From NCBI GenBank assembly GCA_029204225.1, contig CM055106.1:7347156-7411155 (forward strand): DNA of 64,000 nucleotides. Reading direction: 5' to 3'. Source of the DNA: Diphasiastrum complanatum (taxonomy: Eukaryota > Streptophyta > Lycopodiopsida > Lycopodiales > Lycopodiaceae). The notes beneath the pieces were generated by a model that ran no database searches, had not been told where the DNA came from, and saw only the letters and a list, made by a program, of their open reading frames with translations. The position numbers were made by a program, and so were the translations under genes. Numbering within the stretch: the first letter of the stretch is position 1; each line of letters opens with the position of its first letter. Below are positions 10,829-22,800 of this stretch, piece by piece.

Positions 10829-12140
10829 ATGACTAGCCTAATAGGTTGTTTCGAGTCCTATACATCTTACAGTACCCAAAAATTTGTCCACCTTGGCGAC
10901 AATAGCACACAAGCTATTAAAGGTGAAGGCATTATAAGATTATGCTTTGCAAATGATCAATCTAAGCTACTCTCCAAAGTTTTGTATGTACCTAAGTTAT
11001 CCACAAATATGCTCTCTGTAAGCAGAATCACAGATCTAGGACACATAGTAGAATTCGAATGTGATCAATGTAAAGTGGTTGATAGGATAGACAAGATCCT
11101 AGCACTCAGAAAGAGACATGGATATTTGTATAAATTGAGTCATTGCTTTTCTACCTCTAGTCAGACTCTCATTTTTTCAATTCATTCAAATAAAGGTTTA
11201 CTTTGGCATTATAGACTTGGTTAGTTAAATCATGTTGTTGTACAACAGATGTCTAGACAATCTATTGTCCTTGATCTCGACTATCCTCGCGAAACAGTCG
11301 AGCTACCTGTCTGTCAAGGTTGTCTAGTTGGTAAACAGACCAGGAAGTGCCATTTAAATCAAGCCATCAACATGTTGCTAGAGGATTGCTAGATGTTGTA
11401 CATTCAGATATTTGTGGCCCGATGAAAAATCCTTCGTTGAAGGATGCCAAGTATTTTATAACCTTTATTGACGAATTTTCAAGAAGAACGATGGTGTATT
11501 TCATAAAGAAAAAATTAGAAGCCTTCAACTGCTTCAGAATCTTCAAGGAGCATGCAGAAAAGGAGACTGGAAGGACGATTAAGGCCCTGAGGTCAGACAA
11601 CGGTGGATAATATATCTCTGTCAAGTTCAAGGAGTACTGCCAAAGCCAAGGCATTGCGCAGTAGTTCATCACTCCTTACAGTCCTCAGTCTAATGGCTTA
11701 GCTAAAAGGAAGAACCGAACTCTGGTTGAATCTGCCAAGTGTATGCTAGCGCATGCATCATTGCCCAAGGAGTTCTGGGCTGAAGCTATTTCCACTGCAG
11801 CTTACATCCAGAATAGATGTTAGAACAAAGCTCTCTCAGACAAGACACCCCACAAGGTGTGGACAGGCTCTAAGCCTTCTTTGAAGAACCTAAAAGTGTT
11901 TGGGTGCATTGCCTATGCACAAATTCCAAAAGACACACGGAAGAAATTGGACTTCCAAGGTCTCAAGACCATCCTGATTGGATATACCTTGTTTGATAAC
12001 GCCTACAAGTTGTATGATCCTGATACCCAGCAAATTTTGTATAGCCGGAATACAATCTTTATCGAGGATCAGTTCGTCGCCTCAAAGGCAAGGATGTTAC
12101 TCAAGAAAAACCTTCATCACCTACCATTGACATGATAGTT
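10829..12140 (+). pseudogene. Copia-4 protease end and integrase remnant
   Basis: Contains VLYVPKLSTNMLSVSRI of the protease/pre-integrase region, the zinc-binding H...H...CQGCLVGK segment with a stop after HYRLG, then the integrase core: first Asp in VVHSDICGPM (about 11395), second in LRSDNGG followed by a stop (about 11600), and NGLAKRKNRT near 11695, where the catalytic Glu of the usual NGxAERKN is replaced by Lys. The C-terminal KVFGCIAYAQIP and IGYTLFDNAYKLYDP segments follow at 11890-12030. Confidence 0.85.
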
Positions 12141-12158
12141 TGAGCCTCTGGCTCAAGC

Positions 12159-13719
12159 ATGTCTATCGTCGATCCACTTCGAGACAACGAATCAAACGAA
12201 GATGTTGCTACCCAGCAACAAGTCCTAGGAGTGGTTCATCAGTCGAATCTTCCCAGAAGGTCAAGCCGAGTGTGCACACAGCCCACAAGGTATACTCTTG
12301 AGTCTTCCTGTCTTTTAATGCAGGAACCGACGACAGTCGAAGAGGCACTTAGCCAACCAGACTCTGATCTCTGGAGAAAAGCTATGGACAGAAAGTATTC
12401 CTCTCTGATCAAGAATCAGACATGGTCATTAGTCAAAGATCCTATTGGCTGCAATATTATTAATTGCAAATGGATCTTTAAGATCAAATACAATGCCAAC
12501 GGAGCAATTGATCGAAGGAAGGCAAGACTGGTAGCACGAGGATTCACCCAGATCTCGAATGTCGACTAAAGTGAGACTTTCAGTCCAGTCGTCAAACATT
12601 CGTCGATCCGAATGCTCCTATCTTATGCTGCGGCTGCCAACTTCGAAGTGCATCAGCTCGATGTACAAACAGCTTATCTGAATGGAGTTATACAAGAAGA
12701 CATCTACATGATCCAACCCGAAGGATACGTTCTGGAAGGCATGAAGAATCATGTCTGTAAACTCCTCAAGGATTCAAAACAGATGTTGTTCTCAGAATTC
12801 GACATGACTGATCTGGGTGAGGCTCACTTCTATCTTGGAATTCAAATCCACAGAGACAGAGCAAATCGACTGATTTACATCACTCAACAAAGGTATCTTC
12901 ATAATGTTCTTAACAGATACAATTTGATGAATTGAAAATCAGCTCACTCACCAATGGATCCAAGCCTGCATTTCTCAAAGGACCAATGTCCCCAGACCAA
13001 GCAGGAAGAGAAGCATATGAAAAAGTATCCTTATCGATCGATACTTGGATCTCTCATGTACGCAATGGTCTGTACAAGACCTGACATCTCTTTTGCTGTC
13101 AGCTCATTCAGCCAATACATGGCTAATCCTGAAATTACCCATTGGAAGGCTCTTATTCGAGTCATGAGATAATTCGAGCTACCAGGGACCAGTGCATCTG
13201 CTATGGAGATGTCAACAACGACAATCTTCATTAGCTCAGTGAATATTCTGATGCAAGCTGGGGAGGAGATGTAGACCATCGTAAATCCACATCTGGATTT
13301 ACATTCTTCTTCAATGGCGGTCCTATTTCATGGAATAGTTGTAAGCAAACCTCTATCGCATTTTCTTCTACTGAAACAGAATACATTGCTGCTTCTCAAT
13401 CTATTAAGGAAGCGTTTTGGTTGAGAAATTTGCTGTCAGACATCAATTTGTATCAGCATAGCCCTACAATCTTGTTTTGTGATAATCAAAGTGCTATTCT
13501 CTATCAGCCAACCCTAGATTTCATTCTAGAAGTAAGCACATTGAGATAAGATATCACTACATCAGGGGCAAGGTTCTCGACAGAGAAGTGAGCTTAACGT
13601 ACTGCAAAATGCAGGACATGGTTGCAGATATTTTTACGAAAGCACTCAGTATTAATGCACACAACAGATTTTGTGCATTGCTCAGTCTGAAGATCAAGGC
13701 ATTCACGGATCCAGATTAA
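12159..13719 (+). pseudogene. Copia-4 reverse transcriptase and RNase H with the active-site segment deleted
   Basis: RT starts with EEALSQPDSDLWRKAMD, INCKWIFKIKYNANGAID and RKARLVARGFTQ, then LDVQTAYLNGVIQEDIYM. Near 12770 the sequence jumps from HVCKL straight to KQMLFSEFDMTDLGEAHFYL, so the segment with LYGLKQAP and YVDD is missing. RNase H continues (RSILGSLMYAMVCTRPDISF, STEYIAA-like region, SKHIEIRYHYIRGK) to TAA at 13717-13719. Several frame changes are present. Confidence 0.85.
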
Positions 13720-13725
13720 GGGGGG

Positions 13726-14813
13726 TGTTGGATTTAATCCTTTCACTCTTCTAAATCCCAATTTTAATATGCCTCCATTCATGCTGTATATTTTCTAACG
13801 TTGTCATGCAGTCTGCATTTTTACACGCAAATTCGCACAGACGAATAAAAGGTGAATGAATCGCGACACTGTGTTCTTACACAGGTCATGGTGACAGGCG
13901 AAAGGGGGACACTACCTCACAGAATGGCAAAGTGCCCTAAAAGCTAAGACACCTTGTAGATCTTATTCTAAGGCCATTCATAAGAGTGACGCACTCTTGC
14001 ATCATCACGAACGTTCACCTGATGTCACACCCTTTTCCACGCTCATCCTTTGCAGTTGTGCTAACGGATTGAACAACGACTGCAGCCACCCACGATCTCC
14101 TACAGACAGCACATCACTCTGTACTTTCATATCTGCACACCTGTAATATTTTGTATATAGTAGATACCATCTGTGTATTTGATATCGATGATGAAGCAGT
14201 GTAATGCTAGAAGAGCAAGATAAGTCTAGAATAAGAAAAGGAGGTTACATTCCTCATCACAGACAGAAATAAGCTTTGTAGGGCATGCAGTTTTGTCCAC
14301 TATTGTCTTGTGCTCTATCGCATTATTGATCTGTATACTTGCTATACTTAATCTGACACAGTTCATTTATTCTGCGTTTAAGATCTGTCAATATTGCTAT
14401 GCTTATTCTTCTTTCTGTCTGATTGTTCCAGTTGCTCTTTCTGATAATAAACGATTAGTTTTTATTCTTATCTTTCGCGAATAATTCGCGACTAATTATC
14501 AATTGAGCACTGTCTAGCTCTTTGCGAATCATTCGCGACAAATAATTTGTCTTGCAATTTGCGACAAATTATTCTTCTAGCGCTTCATCCATATAAAGGT
14601 TTGGCTACATAATCTAGAATGATCGTGATTTCAATCACTATTTGTTCTGTTCATTCTGATAGGCGTAGTCATGCTTAGGGAGAGAGTCATTTAACTCATT
14701 CCACTGCGCACGAACATTTTCTGTTCGAGTTCGCTACTCGTTCTTTTCTTGTTCGAGTTCGTTTCTCATTCGCGTCTTGTTCGTCATTTATTCGTTCTCT
14801 CTCTCTCCCAACA
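13726..14813 (+). repeat. 3' LTR of Copia-4 (1088 bp)
   Basis: Starts TGTTGG after a G-run polypurine tract and ends CCAACA. Its 3' part (14470-14570) holds several near-palindromic motifs of the type TTCGCGAATAATTCGCGA, followed by a CT-rich tail. The right flank runs straight into Copia-1c RT, so Copia-4 appears to have landed inside that element. Confidence 0.88.
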
Positions 14814-15556
14814 TTTCTAAGCACAGGGCAAGACCTGTAGCCAAGGGGTATGCTCAATCAAAGGACATCAATTATGATGAGACCTTTGCACCCGTGGCAA
14901 AGATGGTCATCATAAGACTAATCATTGCTCTTGCTTCTCACTTTGATTGGTTATTGTTTCAAATGGATGTGTCAAATGATTTCGTAAATGGTCATCTGGA
15001 AGGGGATATATTCATGGAGCAGCCTGAGGGCTTCATTAAGCAAGGTATGGAAAACAAGGTGTGTCATCTCAAGAGGAGCTTGTATGGTTTGAAACAAGCT
15101 TCTAGAACTTGGAACACAAGGCTCAATACTTTTCTTATCTCTATTGGATTTACTCCTAGTGAGTATGATCCGACTTTGTACATAAGATTTAGTGCAAAAG
15201 GCATTGTACTTTTATTACTTTATGTTGATGATATCATACTTAGTGGAGATGATTTAGAAGGTATTGAGAGAACTAAGCTAGATCTATCCAAAGAGTTCAA
15301 GATGGTAGATCTCGGGCTTTTACACTTCATTTTGGGTATGGAAGTACCTAGATCTTTAGATTATGTCTTCATTTGTCAATCTAAGTATGCCATTTCATTA
15401 CTCAATAGATTTAACATGCATGGATGCAAGCATGTAGAGACTCCTATGGAGCATGATGTAGAAGTGACCAATAAAGAGGATGAAAGATCCTTCAAGGACA
15501 TCACTCTTTATAGGCAACTTATTGGCTCCTTAATGTGGATAACCATAACATTGTAA
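14814..15556 (+). pseudogene. Copia-1c reverse transcriptase fragment
   Basis: An unbroken frame from KHRARPVAKGYAQSKDINYD through QMDVSNDFVNGHLEGDIFM, SLYGLKQASRTWNTRLN, the active site YVDDIILSG (15221-15247), EFKMVDLGLLHFILGMEV to LIGSLMWITIT. It is a diverged relative of Copia-1a. The N-terminal part is cut off by the Copia-4 LTR, and the RNase H is deleted, with RT joined directly to LTR-like sequence at about 15556. Confidence 0.85.
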
Positions 15557-16208
15557 TTGGCAAGATGGCCATGTAAATAGATGCCACACGTGCCAAATCA
15601 CATAGGATGCTTTCCAATAAGTTCATTCCTCATATTACATTGTGATAGCATCTTTGAAATGAGGCAAAAATGTGTTTGGATAGGCTAGAGAAATTCTAGG
15701 ATCTAAAAATAGCATGTTTTACATTGTTTTTGGATCTCGAGATCTTGACCCCAAGTTAGGGTGGATCCAATGACCTATTAGGGTAGATGGTAGGGTTAGG
15801 GTATGAAAAGTTCAGAGGTGCCCTAATATGCTCAGATCCGAGCTTGAAAAGTATAAATGTATGATGGGATTTCCATCCAAAAATCAAGAAAACTCGAGTT
15901 TTTCCACTTCTATCATCATTGTCTTTTGGTGACGAGTTCTAGCTATTGGATGTGAGTGTTCTTATGCCTTAATTGCTTGGTTTGGAAGGTACTGAACCTG
16001 TTTACAGGTCTGAAAAGCTTGTTGTACTTTACTTTGGTTCATTTGATCAAATCTATGTGCCTAATGTGGAGTTAAATGCCATATTTGCTAGTTTTAGTAA
16101 CTAGTCTTGATTCTAGCTCATAGTTTGGATCTAGATCTTTAATATGTGTATCCTCCATCACTTTTAGGATGAATTGGGATTCATTTCGCTGAAAAATTTT
16201 GTCAACCA
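15557..16208 (+). repeat. Probable 3' LTR of Copia-1c
   Basis: Shares ordered blocks with the Copia-1 LTR (CACACGTGCCAAAT, CATAGGAT, the closing TTTTGTCAAC near 16200 against TGATTTCAACA) but is more diverged. The start is lost in the deletion and the right end is placed by analogy, so limits are approximate. Confidence 0.6.
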
Positions 16209-17524
16209 TTTCCAAAACTAATCCCAAAAATGGACCTACTTGAAAAGTTGGAAGCATTCCTGCCATAGATCAACCCTCCCTAACATGTAGTTGCTAAAAA
16301 AATCTCATCGCGTGGCACTACTAAATTTATCTCAAAATTGCATCATGGCATTTATATAAAAAATCCTATAGTAGGCATTAATACTACCACAATCAATTCC
16401 AGTTAAGACATTGCAACTTGCATAAGTTGTCCAATATACATATTAAGCTTGGTCATCCATGATTCAATTTATGACTTTCGAATCAACGTCCTACCCATCC
16501 ACATTTTCAAGCTAGCCATGCAAGTGTTCCTTAGCATGATTCTGAAGGACCAGTGCTTGCGAATATTCCACTACAGCTGTTTGCAATCTTCCCACATGTG
16601 CCGAGTTTGGTGTATCATGCTTGAGGTTGGCTCGCCCACACAAGTTTGATACTTTGTAAACCCACATGTTGACAACACCAAAGAGTAATTGTTTGCACAA
16701 CCACTTGTGGAGGCCTATTGGCTCGTTGATCATCTTGATTGTGCAATACTTGTAGTTGAGCAAGTACCTGAGAGATAGAAACATGGTTCCAAGCGATGAT
16801 GCCATTCATGTGATTGAAATGTCAATTTCGCTTTCTTCACAAAAACTACGATATCAATTCCATGATCTTGTGGAATGAAATGTTAGCTTGGAGCTATTTT
16901 GCATGTGTTGAACATATGCTTGTCATTGCTATTCTGATTGTGGCTAAGATTGTATCACTTCAATGTTACTCTAAACTTGGCAATCTGGTGTAATCTCCAT
17001 GAATTGTACTAAAAAAAGTCATATCTAAATGTTTGATTGATCCATGGGCACTTGCACCAAGGTTTGCCATTCATATTACAAGATTGTGCAAAATTAAAGA
17101 AAGGACTCATTTGAAAGATGTGTATTGCAATAACCATCAAATTGATGAGTTTCAAGCTTCAAAAGTTGTCACCACATCATCTTGCATACCTCTAGCTAAG
17201 AATTCTCTCAATAGATCTCTCTCATACATCATTGATAAGGAAACAAGTTGTTGATAGGTAATATGACCCTTTGATTAGAAAGTCATTGATAGGTAATATG
17301 ACCCTTTGATTAGATCCATAGGTAATGTGATTTACAAATTTAATTCTTTAAGATACACTCTAAATAACTAAAATACTATTTACATCTGAAAAAACTACCA
17401 AATAAAATTCAATTAAGTTACTTAAAAAGAAATTTCTTCTAATGGACTAGTTGAAAACTTTTACAAGGTGGATTTAAAAAAATTGGAAGCTAATCAAACT
17501 AAACTACAGATCATTCACTGATAA
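16209..17524. other. Unassigned stretch with a short direct duplication
   Basis: Moderately AT-rich with only short open frames. Minus-strand frames at 16512-16809 include NHMNGIIAWNHVSIS, which faintly resembles a pentatricopeptide repeat, but not enough to call. TTGATAGGTAATATGACCC is repeated in tandem at 17251-17315. Confidence 0.3.
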
Positions 17525-17532
17525 GTTTCAAG
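17525..17532. repeat. 8-bp target site duplication, left (GTTTCAAG)
   Basis: Identical to 18809-18816. Eight-base duplications are the hallmark of hAT transposition. Confidence 0.9.
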
Positions 17533-18024
17533 CATAGTTGCACAAAATCGCGATTCTGGGACTGGGCGTTTCGGAAATCGCGTTTCTGAAAAACGCGATT
17601 CTCCCCCCAGAATCGCATTCCAGAATCGCACAAAAAAAAAATCAATAAATTAAAAATTTTCAACACCTCTTCACGGCCAGAATCGCGCCAGCCGTGGAGG
17701 AGGTAAATTTTTTTGTTTTGAGCTGTAGGCGTCGGATCTTGGCGTGTGGATAGTCGACATGCATCTACTCGGCGATACGGAGGTGGTGTGCACAGTGCCA
17801 GGGGGATCTGAGCTTCGTGCAGATCGAAACGATCAGTTTTCGATTTTTGGTAAGTGTAGGCTTGTTTTTTTTGCAAGTGTTGACATTGAGTTGTAGGCAG
17901 GCAGAGGGGGGGAAGAGGAGGGGAGAGAGGCAGAGGCAGAGGTAGAGGCAGGGGGAGGATCCAGCGCCAGAGCACGCAGCAGAGAGCCAGAGCACAGGGT
18001 AGAGCCAGGGCCACACCACGACAT

Positions 18025-18123
18025 ATGGCTCCTTCCAGTTCTGATTCATCTACAAACGCTTGGGATCTGCAATCAGGCACAGATTCAGATAATGGTTCCT
18101 ACCATGACTCTGACGAGCCTTAG
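18025..18123 (+). pseudogene. 32-codon mini-ORF, possible fused ends of a hAT transposase
   Basis: ATG at 18025, TAG at 18121-18123. It begins MAPSSSDSSTNAWD, reminiscent of the start of hAT transposases just before the BED zinc finger, and ends with an acidic serine tail (GTDSDNGSYHDSDEP) like many hAT C-termini. The reading that an internal deletion joined both ends is inference; the frame is short enough to be chance. Confidence 0.4.
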
Positions 18124-18243
18124 TTGTGTAGTTTTCATTATGTTCATAGAACATCATTGTACTCCATTTTGGTGCCATGTGGCTCGATATTATATATTAC
18201 GAAAATCCTATTCACAGCAGTGTAACGATTCAGTACTGTTCTT

Positions 18244-18254
18244 TGTGTGTGTGC

Positions 18255-18315
<61 letters not shown>
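18244..18315 (+). repeat. Compound (GT)n(GA)n microsatellite
   Basis: About 17 GT units (with one GC interruption) run into about 19 GA units. It lies inside the hAT element. Confidence 0.95.
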
Positions 18316-18318
<3 letters not shown>

Positions 18319-18440
18319 GGTTGAAAAATGCTTCAGTACGGTTCAAGACGATGCAGTATGGTGATTGGTTCAGAACACTTAGCATGGTTTTTGTTTAGCA
18401 TGATTCAGCATTTTTGTTTAGTTTGTTGGATCTGAGAGAG

Positions 18441-18444
<4 letters not shown>

Positions 18445-18491
<47 letters not shown>

Positions 18492-18539
18492 GAGAGAAAG
18501 AGTGAGTGAGTGAGGGAGCGAGAGAGAGACAGAGGGAGA
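18445..18539 (+). repeat. Imperfect (GA)n microsatellite
   Basis: Pure GA repeat to 18480, then degenerate GAGC/GAGT-type units. Inside the hAT element. Confidence 0.9.
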
Positions 18540-18816
18540 ATTTTGGCGCATCATGTTTTTTTATTAATGCACCTGGGAGTTAAAGCGTAAACCTGGGAGT
18601 TAATGCACCTAAACTAGACCATCCTGCACCCGAAACATTTGGCAAAATACACAGTAATTTTGCTCTTAATTAGAGCTTTCACCTGATACCCATACTGCAC
18701 AAAAAAAAACCAAAAAAAAAAAAAATTAAAAAAAACGTTTCTGAAAAAAAATTCCGTATTTCCGGAAACGCATTTCTGAACGCGTTTCAGAAACGCAGTG
18801 CAACTATGGTTTCAAG

Positions 18817-19880
18817 TAATCTCTTATGATCAATATCTCCTCTTTTACATCTCATTTTCGAGCAAAGAATGCATTTATTGAGAATAATTCTAATTTGAAA
18901 AGGTTGTGACGATTGACTATTAAGAAATTGCAGCCCCACCAAGGATTCTACCCCTGAACTTACTCAGTCAAACCTCTATATCTATTTGTGAGATTGGAAT
19001 AAATCCACATTCACAAATTTAATTAGTAACATGAATAGGTAAAGCTTAGAAAAAACATTCAATCATTCAGCCTCTTCCATCAAGCATCTAATGATGGATT
19101 TTCTTCTCCAATCTCATAGTTTCTGATCATTTGCCAAGAAAAACAGTCAGCATCCCTGTAATTTCACCAAAATATAATCCAAGCAACACAAGGATAAAAA
19201 ATTCATTGGCACGCATTCCATGCCTAGTTGAACAAGAAAGAAACATGTGGATTAAGGGATTCAAAAATTTCAAAAAAAATAGTTGCACAAGATATGAGGT
19301 TTCAACACAGAATGCACCTAAAAATATGTATATAACAGTTTTTGAGTGACATCTTTGCAGGGAGCGACTTGTATTGAGAATTCAAACACTACAGCAGTCT
19401 TCATAATAAATATTGTGACACTGTCCATGTCCTCTTTTCGTGCCCAATCCTCTGTATGCCTCTGGCGAAATCCTTTGGTCCCACTGTATACCTAATTTTA
19501 GGCTGGTATTTGACTGGGTGGAAAGGATAACCTAATCCCAGAAGGTGGCCTAGTTCAGTTGAATGATCTGAAATCTTTTGTATTCAACTTGATATATGAA
19601 GCCCCATCAAATATACTTTACTGCATAGTCATAAAGGAGCTATGATATGAAAAGAACCTCAAAAAACAACCGATTCTTAACCATTCTTTTGTTCCCCTTA
19701 TCAACAATGAAGTAAAAAAATATGCCTGCCATAAACCGTTGAGCCATTTGCAGTACAATGGACAAGTTCTACCTCAAATTTTAACGAGGGAACACGGATT
19801 GTGCTTGAAAATATGATATCAGAAGGCGTGCGCTCTTCAAAAACATGCAAGATATAACATGAAATCGACTTCTTAAACCA
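18817..19880. other. 3' flank of the NF-YC10-like gene
   Basis: No coding region or transposon recognised. The 3' UTR of the minus-strand NF-YC10-like gene must start at 19880 and run leftward into this stretch; I cannot place its end. Confidence 0.4.
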
Positions 19881-22800
19881 TCAATTGTCTGTCTCAATCT
19901 TAGTTGACAAAGCGATTGATGCTGCAACCTTTTCAGGTACAAAATCTAGACAAAAACAAGCAGCTTTTAGATTTCACCATGACGATTACAAAACCTTATG
20001 AAGATTACGTATGAACACAGACTAGCGGAGGAAAAAATTTCTATGAATTGTAATGTGTAACGTAATAATGCAGTCCCTACAAAGATGGATATAAAACCCC
20101 AAAAGCATTTACCTGCAAGAAACTCCAACCTTTCTGTAGACATGACATGGGAAGCTGCAAAGACCAGAATAAAAATTAACACAAAATGCACAGTCAATGC
20201 CAAGATCTATAATAAAAAGCTGAGAGAAACCCGATTTATAAGTCATGATCTTAAAAGACTCATATGTAGCAAAACTTACAACAGCATAATGTAGTACATG
20301 AGCAAAGCTGACAGCAACCAATACGTAGCATAATGACAGCAAGATGAAGTCGAGATTCATATTCATGCACTGGCATTTGGAATGTCTACCATTTTATAAT
20401 GTACTTTTGCTGAAGTTGCCATAAAGATGTCTTGAGCAAAAGCAAACTCACAGAGGTCTCCATAGCTTAAGTACATTCGGTTATTGTCTGTCATCTGATC
20501 AAAAGAATCCTCCACAAATTTTTCCAAAAAAAGCTCCTGCAAATAACCACTTCATGTCAAAATCATTTGAAGGATTGGGTGTATAGGGACGTTTCTTGAA
20601 ATAAAAAAAATATATGAAAGAATTGTACCCTTTATGAAATAAAATAGAACCAGAGGCTTAAAGAGAATCACTCAACAAAGACAGTAACTTTTTGTAACTC
20701 ATCACTGCAATGTTTCTAAACCTGAGCTCCATAGAAGATGAGTGGAAAGCATGCGTGGAGCCATGACAAGAGTACAACACTTTCAACAGATATGTTTGAG
20801 AAATATTAGCATTTACTTCAAAACTTCACATAATTGACACAAAAACAAATGGGCTCCTGCAGGCTCCACGGTTGTCCCTAAAAGGCACGTCACTGACCAA
20901 TTCCCCAGATGATGCCTGCCCTGATAGCATAGTAGCACATGTCAACTTGTGAATGAAACAAAACTCTGTTAGATTCCCATGTGCAAATCTGTTGGCTCAA
21001 GAGAGCCACCCAGATTCTGAGTGCAAATTTGTTTGCCTACTAGCAATTCACACCTGCGAATAAGAACAATTCCTTGCTCTATTCAGTTTGTGACCTGCTT
21101 AGCAGGTCACATATTCACTACAGTGGGAATTGAACTCTCGTCACCCATATAGTCCAGATAACATTGCACATACAAAGCGCAAAGGGAGCTGGGATGACAT
21201 CACAAACCAACCAAATGTAGTTAAGAACAGAGCTTCAACAACACAAGAAAACCTCCATCAGATTATTTTTTGTATTTGGTAGAACTTTATTCAGCAGAAA
21301 ATTCTCCATGGGGTTTATGGATGTAAACCCCGCTACCATTTCTCTGTTTCTCTTTTCAGGTTTTCTGGAGAGGCATCTTTGGTTTTTATGTCAGGCAAGG
21401 TTAGAGTGCCTCTTGGCTCTTCACCTCCGTGTGTCTAGGGGATTTTACCTTAGATGTGAGATCAGGTGCTTGTTTATCATATGTATTTCACATGCACCTG
21501 CCATAGCATAACCCACTCATGTTCCGCTCACACTCACGCTGGGAAGGACAAGAATGGGAATGCTCATTCTGTATTTTGAAATGGGCCGGGCCTGGCCCAT
21601 TCTGCCGGGTAAGGCCCACAGAAACAGGCCAATCTGAGCCCCCAGGGTGAGCCTACATGGGCTGAAGGCTGTAGTGGAATGGCCCATTCCATGATATTAA
21701 TGGTCGTAACTTTCATAACTGCATAGGGAGTAACAAGTGGGTAAATGAATTAAGGGACAGTCCATTCTGCCTGGGCAAGCCATCACCTCCTTCCGTGGGT
21801 TAAAAACGATGGAATGTGCCAGCCTTAGCCTGTTCCATGATGCTAATGGTAGGCTGCAACAAATCTAATTCAGTAATGGATTATGTGGCTTATTCTGCCA
21901 ATTTTCTGGGTCGATTACTGAGTATAATATGTTTTTTTGGTGGGCACATGGGCAAAAAATCAGGTGTCATAATACATGGCAGAATTTTCACTTTGCAGGA
22001 GAGAGAACGCACATTCCGTAAAGAGAGGAGAGCACACATTCCGTAGAGAGAGAACACACATTCTAGAGAAGAGTGACGGATTCTGGAGGAGAGAGAAAAG
22101 TGGAAGGACATTCTGCTCCTGGAGGTGGTCGCATAATAGAAAGGAAACCTGCTCACATGGCATTATGTGACCTAGAATGCTCCATGCCATGAGATGCTCT
22201 GTGGATGGTCCAGGCTGAGGCGGACCTTGTCTCTTACTTTCCATGAGACCCCCTCACCTGTTCAGAGCGATGTCAAGAAAGATGGCTCTCCCTCTTGTGG
22301 CAGGTCAGGGATTTTGTGCAACGGGTTGCTCCATGGCAAGGCTCAGACATACAGTCCCTCACCCGTTTTCCATGCTGACGTCCATAACAGGTGACTGGGT
22401 CGCATGGAAAGACCTAAGCCCGAGGCCGTTCATCCAACCAAGTGCTGGACTTTGAGTCTTGTAGTCCTCACTATGATGATATCAGGTGGGGGTGAAGGCT
22501 TAGTAACATAGTGAGCATTTGCTCTATACCTGCTATAAGCAACCTGTCGCATACCTGGAGGCTTCGGGTGGAGGGGAAGGCTCCGGATTATAGTGAGCAT
22601 TGAACATTTGCTCTATCCCTGCTATGACCAACCATGTGAATGGTACCTTTGGCTGATTCTGCCAAAAAGAAAGTGTGATCACATCGTGGAATCAGAGCAC
22701 CATGCTTTGATAATGGAGAGTCTCTTTTTTGCATTTACCCCATTTTACTTAACTTTGCAGTCATGGAAGCTATGACAATCATGATAAAAAGAATTGGAAG

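Larger units (their letters stand above)
9800..14813 (+). mobile_element. Copia-4: Ty1/copia element missing its 5' LTR
   Basis: Complete domain order gag-protease-integrase-RT-RNase H followed by a polypurine tract (13718-13725) and a full 3' LTR. I find no 5' LTR and no primer binding site before gag; the left limit is a guess. The only other copy of this LTR is the inverted piece at 7567-7862. The element is dead through stops, loss of the integrase Glu and loss of the RT active-site segment. Confidence 0.85.
17533..18808 (+). mobile_element. Non-autonomous hAT DNA transposon (1276 bp)
   Basis: The ends are perfect 11-bp inverted repeats, CATAGTTGCAC (17533-17543) and GTGCAACTATG (18798-18808), flanked by GTTTCAAG on both sides. 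Both subterminal regions are crowded with short repeats (AGAATCGC, GAAACGC and complements), as expected for hAT transposase binding sites. No transposase domain is present, only a 32-codon mini-ORF at 18025-18123, so any movement would need a transposase from elsewhere. Two long microsatellites lie inside. Confidence 0.9.

Noticed and set aside
16512-16809. Minus-strand frames resembling a pentatricopeptide repeat (NHMNGIIAWNHVSIS)
   Set aside because: Only one short phrase fits; no second repeat, and the frame is broken.
17511-18080. 189-codon minus-strand frame with Pro/Leu repeats
   Set aside because: It is created by a GA-rich plus strand inside the hAT element and crosses the element's terminal repeat.
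20109-20366. Minus-strand frames with hydrophobic stretches as a membrane protein
   Set aside because: They are intron 2/3 sequence of the NF-YC10-like gene; only the 42-bp exon 3 inside is coding.
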